DNA of 45,050 nt from an uncultured Verrucomicrobiota bacterium (lineage in GTDB: Bacteria; Verrucomicrobiota; Verrucomicrobiia; Opitutales; Opitutaceae), in assembly GCA_903906135.1 (NCBI GenBank), contig CAIVJE010000064.1, forward strand, positions 1 through 45,050, read 5' to 3'. Under the pieces are notes generated by a model that saw nothing but the letters and a program-made list of their open reading frames with translations, had not been told where the DNA came from and made no database searches. Positions 1-9,260 of the stretch are shown here, in pieces; position 1 is the first letter of the stretch; every line of letters begins with the position of its first letter. A program made the position numbers and the translations under genes.

Positions 1-97
1 CGTTAAACCCCGAGGAACTTTAAAATGATTTTGCGCGGCACCTGCCTCAACCGACGGTGCGTGATTAGCCGCAGGTCTTTACGAGCCTAATCTACCC
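1..97 (+). other. Short upstream stretch, probably end of the preceding mre-cluster gene
   Basis: All three forward frames have a stop within the first 28 bases (at 4-6, 21-23 and 26-28), so any upstream gene ends here. By gene order it would be mreC, but too few residues are visible to name it or choose the frame. No terminator or clear promoter is seen before the mreD start at 98. Confidence 0.3.
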
Positions 98-631
98 ATG
101 CGCCGCTACGATCCCCGCTGGCTGCTGGTGGTATCTGCCAACCTACTCCTAGGCTGGCTGACTGGCTTGGCGAATCACTACCTCGCGCCCCTGTCGCTGC
201 ATTTGTATATTTCTGGGCTCTTCGTCGTGTTCGCCGGACTGCGTGTAGACCCCAAGCAGGGTTTTATCGCCACTTTGCTGACGGGGCTCCTCCTCGACGC
301 CACCATCCCGGTACCTTTTGGCACGCACATGATACTCCTAGGACTGATTCATGCCACGCTGCTCTATGGTCGTCGCCGATTCCCCCGCGAAGGGTCGATC
401 TTTGGCATCGTCGTTGCACAATTTGCTAACCTTTTTCTTTTCATTACCCTCTCCTTTCTGCTGGTGAGCGAGAATCCTCGTCCCGGTGAGGCGTGGTTGC
501 GCATCTTTGTCGACCTCATCGTTTCACAATTAATTATCCTCCTCATCACTCCTTGGTTCTTAGCTCTGCAAAGCCGAGTATTTGAAAAAATGCACATCCA
601 TCCTGAGACGGGGCGGGCGCTCGCGCGCTGA
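98..631 (+). CDS. mreD: Rod-shape-determining protein MreD
   Basis: This 177-residue protein is strongly hydrophobic, with about five membrane segments starting near residue 8, the usual length and character of MreD. MreD is an inner-membrane part of the rod complex (MreB, MreC, RodA, PBP2) that directs lateral peptidoglycan synthesis. MreD sequences are poorly conserved, so the call rests on size, topology and the PBP2 gene that starts 20 bp downstream in the same direction. The start is the ATG at 98; no Shine-Dalgarno sequence precedes it. It probably shares a transcript with mrdA and with an mreC lying outside the window. Confidence 0.8.
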   Translation: MRRYDPRWLLVVSANLLLGWLTGLANHYLAPLSLHLYISGLFVVFAGLRVDPKQGFIATLLTGLLLDATIPVPFGTHMILLGLIHATLLYGRRRFPREGSIFGIVVAQFANLFLFITLSFLLVSENPRPGEAWLRIFVDLIVSQLIILLITPWFLALQSRVFEKMHIHPETGRALAR

Positions 632-651
632 GGCCCCCTGTTTTTTCACCC

Positions 652-2565
652 GTGAGCCGACTCATCGAAACTCATCACTCGCGCAATCCACGTCTCTGGG
701 TTTTTTATGCCGCGTTAGCGGGGCTCTTGCTCGTGCTGATCAGCGGGCTCGTTTACCGCCAGCTCATAAAATCGAATCTCTACAGCGGCAAAGAACGCCT
801 GCAAAATTTGCGGCGGGTGGTGGTCCCCGGTCCGCGCGGCTATATCTATGATCGTGATGGTAAGATCATTGTTGGCAATCGTCCGCGTTTTTCGGTCGTG
901 CTTAATTTGGCTGAATTACGCGGCGAATTTAGAGCTGAGTATCGGAAAATTAAAAATAATTATCTCTCACTCACGATTACCGAGCGACCTGATACCGATC
1001 AATTAGCGCGGATTGCGCGCGCCAGTGTTGCCCAACGCTATCTCGATACGATTAATTTTATTCTCGGCCGGCATGAGACGGTACGCTCTACCGATCTCAC
1101 AAAACACATTAACCAGACGCTCCTGTTGCCCTACGTGTTGCTTAACGATCTCGCCCCCGAAGAGTACGCTCGGTTAATTGAACGCCTGCCGGTTAATTCT
1201 CCGCTCCAAGTCTACACCGCCAGCACGCGCGACTATCCGTATGGTGCCGCCGCCGCTCACACCCTCGGTTATACGGGAAGCAACAACGATCCCGCCGTCG
1301 AAGATTTTGAAGGGGCTGACTTGCTCACTTTCAAGATGAAGGGTTCCGTCGGCCGTAGCGGGCTGGAGAAAATTTTCGAAGAACAGCTGCAAGGAGAAAC
1401 GGGAGCCGCCATTTATCTCGTCGATCCGGCTGGTTACAAAGTTGAGCACCCCATCAGCAAGCGCCTGCAGCAACGGCGCCCCGTGCAAGGTCACAATATC
1501 GTGACCAGCCTCGACCTAGAACTCCAACTCGCGGCGGAGGCCGCGATGTCCGGTCGCACCGGCGCCGCCGTTGCTCTCGATATTCGTACGGGCGAAGTAC
1601 TCGTACTCGCCTCACTCCCCAGCTATGATCTCAATACCCGCATACCCATTCTCAGCGCTGAACAGGAGGTAGAAAAATCAGGAGTCTGGCTCAATCGAGC
1701 GATCCAAGGACAATACCCACCAGGCTCTACGTTCAAAATTCTTACGGCCACCGCTGGGTTGCGTAGTGGCGCCATCGAACGGGAGCGTTCGCGCGTACTC
1801 TGTCCGGGATTTTACCTGGTCGGTAATCGCCGTTTCCCCTGCGATGCCCGCAATGGCCACGGCGAACGCAGTCTGGTCGGAGCGATTCGCGATTCCTGTA
1901 ATGTCTTTTTTTATAAATACGGCCTCGAAACCGGCCCCGATTTAATCGCCGCCGAGGCTCATCGTTTTGGCTTTGATCATAAAACTGGGATCGAACTGCC
2001 GTTTGAATATGCGACGCCCCATGTCGCTAGCCCGACCTGGAAACTTGCCACGCTGAAAGAACGCTGGGTCCCAGGTGATACCGCTAACACCGCCATTGGC
2101 CAAGGTGATACGCTCGTGACCCCTTTGCAGATCGCCTGCATGATCGCCTCTTTTGCACGCGGAGAAACTGAAACCAAGCCGACCCTGCTCCACGATCCTC
2201 AGCGGCCCGCGCAACACTCCCCCGCCATTGGTCTCGCCGCAGCAGATTATCAGGCAATCGTGGATGGAATGGAACAGTGCGCCCAAATTGGCACGGGGCG
2301 TTTAGCCCACGTCGATGGCCTACGCATGGCGAATAAAACGGGCACGGCTCAAAAAGGCCGGATCGATCTCGCTTGGATGGTGGCCTTCGCCCCGATTGAT
2401 AACCCCCAGATTGCCATCGCGGTGGTGATGGAGGGGACCGAACCAGGTGTTGGTTACCACGGCGGCACTTATGCGGCCCCAGTGGTCAAAGCGATTCTCG
2501 AAGCTTGGAAAGAGAAAAGTGAACGTGCCCCAACCGCACCCGCGGTCAATTTTAAGGTAGAGTAA
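652..2565 (+). CDS. mrdA: Penicillin-binding protein 2 (peptidoglycan D,D-transpeptidase)
   Basis: PBP2 cross-links peptidoglycan during cell elongation from the periplasmic face of the inner membrane. The 637 residues contain a short cytoplasmic start, one membrane anchor (about residues 15-40), a PBP dimerisation domain opening with the PRGYIYDRDG motif near residue 61, and a C-terminal transpeptidase domain. All three active-site motifs are present: S359-T-F-K362, S415-C-N417 and K562-T-G564. The start is a GTG at 652, 20 bp after mreD; the membrane segment and length fit it. The stop codon abuts the stop of the convergent transglutaminase gene with no bases between them. Confidence 0.95.
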   Translation: MSRLIETHHSRNPRLWVFYAALAGLLLVLISGLVYRQLIKSNLYSGKERLQNLRRVVVPGPRGYIYDRDGKIIVGNRPRFSVVLNLAELRGEFRAEYRKIKNNYLSLTITERPDTDQLARIARASVAQRYLDTINFILGRHETVRSTDLTKHINQTLLLPYVLLNDLAPEEYARLIERLPVNSPLQVYTASTRDYPYGAAAAHTLGYTGSNNDPAVEDFEGADLLTFKMKGSVGRSGLEKIFEEQLQGETGAAIYLVDPAGYKVEHPISKRLQQRRPVQGHNIVTSLDLELQLAAEAAMSGRTGAAVALDIRTGEVLVLASLPSYDLNTRIPILSAEQEVEKSGVWLNRAIQGQYPPGSTFKILTATAGLRSGAIERERSRVLCPGFYLVGNRRFPCDARNGHGERSLVGAIRDSCNVFFYKYGLETGPDLIAAEAHRFGFDHKTGIELPFEYATPHVASPTWKLATLKERWVPGDTANTAIGQGDTLVTPLQIACMIASFARGETETKPTLLHDPQRPAQHSPAIGLAAADYQAIVDGMEQCAQIGTGRLAHVDGLRMANKTGTAQKGRIDLAWMVAFAPIDNPQIAIAVVMEGTEPGVGYHGGTYAAPVVKAILEAWKEKSERAPTAPAVNFKVE

Positions 2566-4770
2566 TTAGCGAGAGCGGCCGCGTCGTCGCGCGATTTTAG
2601 CTCGCTGAAAAACGACCTTCGGCTCTGGCCACGTCTCCCGCGGCCCATAGCGCAGCCTTCGTAAATCGGCCATAACGTCGTCGTCAGGTCCCGCCGCCAG
2701 TTGCGTGAGCCAGCGACCGGCCGTTCGACGTACCGGATCATAATCCGCTGGACCCCACCTAGGATGCAACCACCCCCAGCGAGCCAAGCGCAGCAGCAGA
2801 CCAACCAAGGCGACGGGGACCAAGATCCCCATCAACAATTCCCGCACCCGCGCCAGATTCCATGGCTGAGTCCACCACGTTTTCAATCGTTGCGGATATT
2901 TAGCCAACTGGCGGAGCCAAGTTGAGCCCAGATCAGTCGTGAAGGACTTGACCTGCTCCACCATGGCGACCTGCGCCCGGGAATCAAAATTTACAATCCG
3001 TCGATACCAGAGCACCCGCACACTATCCAAGCGCGCGCGCCAACTGCGATCCGGGGCAAAGGATGATCCGACCTGCGCGATCGTGGAGGAAGGACGAAGT
3101 AACCCCGGCGTTGGCTCCATCCGCCACCACGAGCCCGTACCGTCATAAATTTCAGCCCAAGCGTGAGCATCAGAATTCCTCACCATGAAATAATTTTCGA
3201 CCCCATTCCAAATCCCACCATGAAAACCAGCAACAACGCGGGCTGGATAATCTGCCGCCCGGGCCAGCAGCACAAAACTAGCGGCAAAATACTCGCAAAA
3301 TCCTGGCTCGCTGGAAGCCAGCCAACGCACAATGGCATCCTGACCATCACCGGCGGGCAATTTGACCGAGAGCGCGTAAGCATGATGCGCGTGCAACCAT
3401 GCGATCGCCCGATGCGCATACTCAGCTGGGGTCAAGACGGCGCCGGCGATAATCTCGGTGTTGATGCGGCGTAAAATCGCCGCATCCACTGGTCCCAGCG
3501 GACCGCGCAAATTGGTCTCAGCTTCCGCTCGATCTTGAGCCGAATGCGTGGTGCGATTATCCTGCGCAGAGCGGAGTCGTTGCGCAAAACGGGGATCTGG
3601 AATCGTATCCGTCAACTCGACCGCTTCCAATTGAAAGGCCGTCATGGTCATCGCTTCGGTGCGCAACGCGACGAGACGATGCCGACGACTCGCTTGCAAC
3701 GGCATCGGTTCACGCAACCGCAACTGCCGATAACGACCGGGAATGGGCAAGAAGCGACTAACCCCAGGCTCAAGATAAAAAGTCCAGCTGCCCGCGGCCA
3801 TCCCGCGAATTGACCCCAACTGCTGATCGGTAATTTGCTGAGTCACCGTCTGACTGCGTAACAGTTCCTGTTTGAGTGCAGCGGAAACCCGAAAGCCATC
3901 GGCCGTATATTCATCCAATGCCACGAGACGCCAGTAAGGCGTCTGGCCCACAATCGCTGGATCCGTCACATCCACCCGCAGCGCGACGCGATCATCTTGG
4001 ATCAGGGTGCCCACATCGCCAAATTTTAGTACCTCGGTAAAACCGGTGCGACTTTGCTTCGTGATATATTGATCGAGAAAAAAGCCCGCGGTAATCTCAA
4101 AACGCGGAATAATGATAAAGAGTATCGTTGAAAAAATAACCACGCAGAAAAAAAGCCCACTCGCAAAACCCAACCAGCGCCAATCAGCCACTTGGCGCAG
4201 GCGGTCAATATACGGTCGCCAAGGACCCAGCGCCCACGCGGGACAGCGACTCATTTCTTCGTAGGTCAAGGCTTGTCGGGTGTTTTCTGTGAGATCAATC
4301 AACGTCACCACGAATAAAAACCCCAGTGCGCACCCGGTGAACACCAAGAGTAAAATGGCGAATTCCAGAGCCACCGTGAGTACACCGGCCACAACGACTA
4401 AAAACAGAGCCAAGAGGATCAGTTGAAGATCCTCGCGCTTCCGGCGGTAACTCACCGAGCGATAGAGCACGAGTAAAATGGCCAGCCGGATTAAGGCCGG
4501 TAGAGTATCCGGACTGAAATATAAATCAGCAATCAGGATGAGAATGATGACTGGCACCGCCCCACGCCACACGAGCGCAGGCACCCGCGAGGGCAGGACA
4601 GGCCAAAGCATGGCGGCCATAATTAAACTCGCGGCCACTCCCACCAAACCGAGGGCCTCGATTTCCAAAAAAACGACCGTCCCGAGCGAGAGTAACGCCA
4701 GCGCGCCGCCGAGCAGCCATTTTAAGCGCCGCAATTCATCGAGACTAAGCGGTGGCAATAATTTGTCCAT
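2566..4770 (-). CDS. Transmembrane transglutaminase-like protein (DUF3488/TgpA type)
   Basis: This 734-residue protein has a hydrophobic N-terminal half with several membrane helices (roughly residues 1-215, DUF3488-like). A periplasmic transglutaminase-like domain follows, then one further membrane helix near residue 635 and a short cytoplasmic tail. The papain-like catalytic set is visible as C492 (in GFCEYFA) and H536 (in DAHAWAE). The third position is Glu, E552, in the motif MEPTPG where many relatives have Asp; a Glu here is also common in the family. The gene overlaps the DUF58 gene by 26 bp and follows moxR-DUF58, a widespread trio. In Pseudomonas TgpA this architecture is essential, but its substrate is unknown, and the substrate here cannot be read from sequence. 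Confidence 0.87.
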   Translation of the reverse strand: MDKLLPPLSLDELRRLKWLLGGALALLSLGTVVFLEIEALGLVGVAASLIMAAMLWPVLPSRVPALVWRGAVPVIILILIADLYFSPDTLPALIRLAILLVLYRSVSYRRKREDLQLILLALFLVVVAGVLTVALEFAILLLVFTGCALGFLFVVTLIDLTENTRQALTYEEMSRCPAWALGPWRPYIDRLRQVADWRWLGFASGLFFCVVIFSTILFIIIPRFEITAGFFLDQYITKQSRTGFTEVLKFGDVGTLIQDDRVALRVDVTDPAIVGQTPYWRLVALDEYTADGFRVSAALKQELLRSQTVTQQITDQQLGSIRGMAAGSWTFYLEPGVSRFLPIPGRYRQLRLREPMPLQASRRHRLVALRTEAMTMTAFQLEAVELTDTIPDPRFAQRLRSAQDNRTTHSAQDRAEAETNLRGPLGPVDAAILRRINTEIIAGAVLTPAEYAHRAIAWLHAHHAYALSVKLPAGDGQDAIVRWLASSEPGFCEYFAASFVLLARAADYPARVVAGFHGGIWNGVENYFMVRNSDAHAWAEIYDGTGSWWRMEPTPGLLRPSSTIAQVGSSFAPDRSWRARLDSVRVLWYRRIVNFDSRAQVAMVEQVKSFTTDLGSTWLRQLAKYPQRLKTWWTQPWNLARVRELLMGILVPVALVGLLLRLARWGWLHPRWGPADYDPVRRTAGRWLTQLAAGPDDDVMADLRRLRYGPRETWPEPKVVFQRAKIARRRGRSR

Positions 4771-5968
4771 CGAGAGAAGCGTTCACCCCATGGGTGCCGG
4801 TCGGGGTGAAAGTAATAATATTTCCAAAAGCCCGCAGCGGGGTCCCCACCCCAGCGGGAAGTGCGTCCTCACTTAATTTGAGCAAGGCCAGTTGATCCAA
4901 AAATCCCTCAAGTTCATGCAAACGTCGAATTTCTTGAGGTGGAGAATCGGCCAGAACCACGGCGCGTAAGCGTCCCGTGGCAAATAAATCTTCGGCCAAG
5001 GTGGCCGCGAAACTGCAGAGCCGTTCGAATTGCTCGGGTTGGGACCAGCGACTCGCCGATGGCTCTAACTTTAACACGTAGCCTGGCTGGCTCTCCGCGG
5101 CAAATTGACGGAGCATCAGCTGGCCCAGTCGCGCACTCGCCTTCCAGTGAATCAACCGCTGCGAATCACCGGGATTATATTTGCGCAAGGCCAGTAAATC
5201 CTCACCTGAGCCGGCGCGAACGGTGCGCTGACCGGTGCCGCCGACGCGAGTTCCCGCGGCTCCGACCCACTCATAAGCAATCTGGGCTGGCCAAACCAAG
5301 ACCCGCTCAGACCGAAAGGCTCCGAGGCTTTTTTTTAAAAAACCAAACGGATATAAAGAACCCACGGCGCTAACCGCCACGAGGGCGGCGCCGCGCCGTT
5401 GAGGTTGGAGGCCCCATTCAATCGCGGTATTTCCCCCACCCAACAATCGATCGCGTTGAAAAAGCCGATCGCGCGTAATAAATCGTTCGCTCGCAGCGAG
5501 CACGGCCCGTACCGAAGTGACCGGGGCTGCTTGCGCAACCGAGGATGCCTCTAGCGGATGCGTCACTAAATCAAACCAGAGTCCATAAGTGGACAACCAG
5601 GACTTCCGATTTTGGACCTCAAGTATAACGAGCGCGTCGTGACCAACTCGCCAAGGGGCGAGTCGGCGAAATCGCCAGCAAATCCCGCGAAAATTAAACC
5701 ACGACAGCAGGCCACTCAGCAAAAGACAGGCCAAGAGCAGAGCTAGCGTTAGAAAAAGAATGTTACTGCCGGTATTATAAGCGGCGGTTCCAATGCCCAT
5801 TGCGATCGCGATGAGGAACAACCCTAAAACGGTGGGGGCGATCTGGTGTCGTTTGAGCGGGAAAACGAGCGCCCAAACCAATTGTACCGCGCGGTAATTC
5901 TGACGCGACTGCGGCGCACCGGGACCTTGCCACTCTGAGCCGGCCAGCGGTTTAATATTTCCACTCAT
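4745..5968 (-). CDS. DUF58 domain-containing membrane protein
   Basis: The 407 residues start with two membrane helices (about residues 30-85) followed by a soluble region. That region carries the DUF58 signature YNPGDSQRLIHWKASAR near residue 263, which ends in the family's conserved Trp-Lys-Ala-Ser. DUF58 proteins have a von Willebrand A-like fold and are nearly always encoded beside MoxR ATPases. They are thought to act as partners of the ATPase in assembling or activating envelope or metalloprotein complexes. It lies 48 bp or more after moxR and overlaps the transglutaminase gene by 26 bp, so the three are very likely one operon. The exact function is unknown. Confidence 0.87.
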   Translation of the reverse strand: MSGNIKPLAGSEWQGPGAPQSRQNYRAVQLVWALVFPLKRHQIAPTVLGLFLIAIAMGIGTAAYNTGSNILFLTLALLLACLLLSGLLSWFNFRGICWRFRRLAPWRVGHDALVILEVQNRKSWLSTYGLWFDLVTHPLEASSVAQAAPVTSVRAVLAASERFITRDRLFQRDRLLGGGNTAIEWGLQPQRRGAALVAVSAVGSLYPFGFLKKSLGAFRSERVLVWPAQIAYEWVGAAGTRVGGTGQRTVRAGSGEDLLALRKYNPGDSQRLIHWKASARLGQLMLRQFAAESQPGYVLKLEPSASRWSQPEQFERLCSFAATLAEDLFATGRLRAVVLADSPPQEIRRLHELEGFLDQLALLKLSEDALPAGVGTPLRAFGNIITFTPTGTHGVNASLDGQIIATA

Positions 5969-6016
5969 GCGGACGTCTTACCAAGGGAGCGGGTGTAAAT
6001 AATATTTCAGCGGCCC

Positions 6017-6988
6017 TCACGAGGGCACCGGCAGAGACAAGATAATGCGGTGCAAAGCCGCGAGCATAGTTCGACTCTCTTCGCGAGCATCCGCTGTCGG
6101 CCGCGCCAAGGACAAACGATGAGCTAAAATGGGGCCGGCTAAAAATTGAATATCCGCCGGCAGCACAAAATCGCGACCATGCAGGAGTGCCCGAGCCTGC
6201 GCCGCGACGCGTAGCGCCAGCCCGCCCCGCACACTCACCCCAGCTTTAAACTCCCCATCGGTGCGGGTGGCCGTGATCAGCCGTAAAAGATAATCGAGCA
6301 CACTGTCCTCAACAAAAATCTTGCCCACCAGCGCCTGCATCGTGAGCACCTCAGCGCGCGTGACCACGGGATTCACCGCGATGGCATCATAGCCCAGACG
6401 CGCCGAGCGGAGAATAGCCAGTTCATCATCACGTTGGGGATAACCCATCGTCAGCCGCATCAGAAACCGATCCAGCTGACTTTCCGGCAATGAAAAAGTA
6501 CCTTCATAATCCACCGGATTTTGCGTGGCGACGACCATGAAGGGATCACCGACGGCATGGGCGGCCCCATCGACGGTGACCTTACTGCGATCCATGACTT
6601 CGAGCAGCGCCGATTGGGTTTTAGGGGTGGCGCGATTAATTTCATCGGCCAGCACGATATTGGCGAAAACAGGACCGGGCTTAAAAATAAATTCCTTCAC
6701 CGATTCATCATAGATCGAGACGCCAATGACATCGGTAGGCAGTAAATCACTGGTGAATTGGATGCGTGAAAAAGTGCAGTCCAAGGACCGAGCGAGCGCA
6801 TAAGCGAGCGTCGTTTTACCGACCCCTGGCAAATCTTCAATGAGCAGATGACCACTGGCCAGCAGACAAATCAAAGCCTGCTCAATCACCTCATCCTTAC
6901 CTTTAATCGTCAGGCGCATGTTAGCTTTAAGCCGTTCAATCGTGGCATGCGTCCAGGCGACTTCCGCCGCATTTGCGAGGTCACTCAT
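6017..6988 (-). CDS. MoxR-family AAA+ ATPase
   Basis: This AAA+ ATPase is predicted to act as a chaperone-like remodelling factor with the DUF58 protein encoded next. Visible motifs are Walker A ([10 protein letters not shown]), Walker B with the MoxR variant [18 protein letters not shown], and a sensor-like VATQNP. I place the start at 6988 (323 aa, beginning MSDLANAAE) because family members begin close to this point. An in-frame ATG at 7042 would add 18 residues of no family character. A 7-bp perfect inverted repeat overlaps the 6988 start. First gene of the moxR-DUF58-transglutaminase set, diverging from the esterase gene. Confidence 0.88.
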   Translation of the reverse strand: MSDLANAAEVAWTHATIERLKANMRLTIKGKDEVIEQALICLLASGHLLIEDLPGVGKTTLAYALARSLDCTFSRIQFTSDLLPTDVIGVSIYDESVKEFIFKPGPVFANIVLADEINRATPKTQSALLEVMDRSKVTVDGAAHAVGDPFMVVATQNPVDYEGTFSLPESQLDRFLMRLTMGYPQRDDELAILRSARLGYDAIAVNPVVTRAEVLTMQALVGKIFVEDSVLDYLLRLITATRTDGEFKAGVSVRGGLALRVAAQARALLHGRDFVLPADIQFLAGPILAHRLSLARPTADAREESRTMLAALHRIILSLPVPS

Positions 6989-7127
6989 AGTTTTATGAGT
7001 ATGCGTACGAACGATTGAAGCAAACGGATTCCCTGCTTTCATGATTTAACGCAAACACCGACCCACCCCCCGTTTGAAACATCCTCCTTCTTGCGCCGCT
7101 TCTAAAACTCTGTCTCACTGAGAAATC

Positions 7128-8093
7128 ATGCCGCTCTTCGATCATCCCCTCCCCGATCTGCTAAAGTATCAAGGCACCAACCCACGTCCCGCGGACTTCG
7201 ATGCTTACTGGGACCAAGCCCTCCGCGCCTTAGCGGCCCATGACCCCCAAGTCGAATTACGCCCTAATCTCACGCTCCAATCGCCGACGGCCCAATGTTT
7301 TGATCTCTGGTTCACCGGTATCGGGGGGGCACGAATCTACGCTAAATACCTCCGCCCCCTCAACCCTGCTGGGCGCCGCCCCGCTGTTCTGCAATTTCAC
7401 GGTTACTCGGGCCATAGCGGTGACTGGATGGATAAACTCGCCTATGTCAGTGCCGGTTTTTGCGTCGCGGCCCTCGATTGCCGTGGCCAAGGCGGCCGTT
7501 CCGAAGACCTCGGGGGAGTGCGCGGGAATACTCTGCGTGGCCACATTATCCGGGGCCTGGATGAAACCGATCCACGCAAATTATATTATCATCAAGTATT
7601 CCTCGATACCGCCTTGCTCGCGCGCATTGTCATGAATTTTCCTGAAGTTGATCCCACCCGTGTGGGCGCCTTCGGTCCATCACAAGGCGGCGCTCTGACG
7701 TTAGCCTGCGCCGCCCTCGAGCCACGGATTAAATTGGCGGCCCCGATTTTCCCTTTTCTTTGCGACTACCAGCGCATCTGGGAGATGGATCTAGCCAAGG
7801 ATGCTTACGAAGAACTCCGCCTATACTTCCGCTCCTTTGATCCGCGCCACGAACGCGCGGCGGCGACTTTTACGAAATTGGGCTATATCGACTGCCAATA
7901 TCTCGCCCCGCGCATCCGCGCCGAGGTGCTCATGTTCACCGGCCTCATGGATATGATCTGCCCGCCTTCGACCCAATTTGCCGCTTATAATAAAATTACT
8001 AGCGCCAAGGATGTCGTGATTTACCCCGACTATGGTCACGAGGGTTTGCCCGGACACGCCGATCGAATTTTCAATTTTTTCCAAGGTCTCTAA
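7128..8093 (+). CDS. Acetylxylan esterase / cephalosporin-C deacetylase family (CE7) hydrolase
   Basis: This 321-residue alpha/beta hydrolase fits the CE7 family, which removes acetyl groups from short xylo-oligosaccharides and other small acetylated substrates, usually in the cytoplasm. The family hallmarks are present: RGQGGRSED near residue 122, the nucleophile motif GPSQGG with S185, the acid D275 in GLMDMICPP, and H304 in GHEG. No signal peptide is seen, which agrees with a cytoplasmic enzyme. It starts at the ATG at 7128 and is divergent from moxR. There are no sugar-transport or xylanase genes nearby, so the substrate is inferred from family only. Confidence 0.9.
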   Translation: MPLFDHPLPDLLKYQGTNPRPADFDAYWDQALRALAAHDPQVELRPNLTLQSPTAQCFDLWFTGIGGARIYAKYLRPLNPAGRRPAVLQFHGYSGHSGDWMDKLAYVSAGFCVAALDCRGQGGRSEDLGGVRGNTLRGHIIRGLDETDPRKLYYHQVFLDTALLARIVMNFPEVDPTRVGAFGPSQGGALTLACAALEPRIKLAAPIFPFLCDYQRIWEMDLAKDAYEELRLYFRSFDPRHERAAATFTKLGYIDCQYLAPRIRAEVLMFTGLMDMICPPSTQFAAYNKITSAKDVVIYPDYGHEGLPGHADRIFNFFQGL

Positions 8094-8132
8094 AGCTCAG
8101 CGCCGGGCAAGGCGTTCGCCAGGTCGCTGCGC

Positions 8133-8426
8133 CTACCCGACCCAGGAGAGGGCCTGAATTTTCTGCGCAAGTGCACGATCCTTGAGGGTGACCTTGCCCC
8201 CAGCATCATGCGTGCTCAAACGGAGCGCAACGCGACCATACTGATTGGTCCACTCAGGGTGGTGATTCATCGCCTCAGCCTCATAGCTTACGCGCAAGAT
8301 AAACGACATCGCCTCGCGAAAGGTACGGAATTCGAAGGTCTTCGCGAGCGCGTCAGCTTCCATTCTCCAGCCAGGCAGATCCGTCAAGGCAGCCTGACAT
8401 TCAGCGGGGGTGAGCGGTATAACCAT
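8133..8426 (-). CDS. phhB: 4a-hydroxytetrahydrobiopterin dehydratase (pterin-4a-carbinolamine dehydratase)
   Basis: The 97-residue protein has the size and signature of PCD/DCoH: EAEAMNHHPEW around residue 50 followed by LRLSTHDAGG, with the active-site histidines preserved. The enzyme dehydrates 4a-carbinolamine pterin during recycling of the pterin cofactor used by aromatic amino acid hydroxylases. In many bacteria without such hydroxylases a PCD-like protein instead supports molybdopterin or folate metabolism. No hydroxylase is present in this window, so the in-vivo role is open. It is convergent with the esterase gene, 39 bp away, and divergent from uppS. Confidence 0.9.
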   Translation of the reverse strand: MVIPLTPAECQAALTDLPGWRMEADALAKTFEFRTFREAMSFILRVSYEAEAMNHHPEWTNQYGRVALRLSTHDAGGKVTLKDRALAQKIQALSWVG

Positions 8427-8494
8427 GCCCTAAGATTAGCTCGAATCGCCCCTTGTCAAACCGATGGCCGCTGAGCTAAATCGGCCTCCTGCGC

Positions 8495-9238
8495 ATGCCT
8501 TCGCCCGCTCCCGAAAAAATCCCCCAGCACGTCGCCATTATCATGGACGGCAATGGTCGCTGGGCCCAAGCCCGCGGCCTGCCGCGACTCGAAGGCCACC
8601 GCCGTGGGGTGGAAACCGTTCGCACCATTGTCGACGCCGCCCGTGAACTCGGGATTCGGTATCTAACGCTGTACGCATTCTCGGTTGAAAACTGGAAACG
8701 CCCAGCCGACGAGGTTTCTGGCTTGATGGGACTGCTCGATTATTTCCTAAAGCGTGAGCTGGATAATTTGATTAAAAATCGTGTCCGTCTGCTCACGATT
8801 GGCCGCACTGATGCCCTGCCCGCCAATGTTCAACGTGAACTGAAGCGAGTCATTGATGCGACCAAAGATTTCACCGAATGGCATCTGGTGCTCGCGCTGA
8901 ACTACGGCGCCCGCACCGAGCTAGCTGATGCGGCCCAGCATTACGCCGCGGCCGTACTCGGGGGTACCGAAAAATTGGCCGAGTGCTCTTGGGAGAATTT
9001 TAGCCGTTACCTCTACACCAGCGCGATTCCTGACCCCGACCTGCTGATTCGGACTTCCGGCGAGCAGCGCGTCAGTAATTTCATGCTCATGCAATGCGCG
9101 TATTCTGAACTCGTTTTCACCCCAGTTTTATGGCCCGACTTCCAGAAAGCTGATCTGCAGTCGGCCATTACTGAATACGCCCAGCGCGAACGTCGTTATG
9201 GCCTAACCAGCGAGCAAATTAAGACTGGCCCCCGTTAA
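8495..9238 (+). CDS. uppS: Isoprenyl transferase (undecaprenyl diphosphate synthase)
   Basis: UppS adds isopentenyl units in cis to farnesyl diphosphate, giving the undecaprenyl lipid carrier for peptidoglycan and other surface polymers. The 247-residue sequence has the catalytic motif IIMDGNGRWA with D18, the segment YLTLYAFSVENWKRP near residue 57, and the C-terminal signature DLLIRTSGEQRVSNF. The length matches the family. The ATG at 8495 gives the family's typical N-terminus. It opens the co-directional run uppS-cdsA-dxr-rseP-ispG, with 22 bp to cdsA, a classic order joining isoprenoid and phospholipid synthesis. Confidence 0.95.
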   Translation: MPSPAPEKIPQHVAIIMDGNGRWAQARGLPRLEGHRRGVETVRTIVDAARELGIRYLTLYAFSVENWKRPADEVSGLMGLLDYFLKRELDNLIKNRVRLLTIGRTDALPANVQRELKRVIDATKDFTEWHLVLALNYGARTELADAAQHYAAAVLGGTEKLAECSWENFSRYLYTSAIPDPDLLIRTSGEQRVSNFMLMQCAYSELVFTPVLWPDFQKADLQSAITEYAQRERRYGLTSEQIKTGPR

Positions 9239-9260
9239 CACAGCCCAACCTACTTTCACC

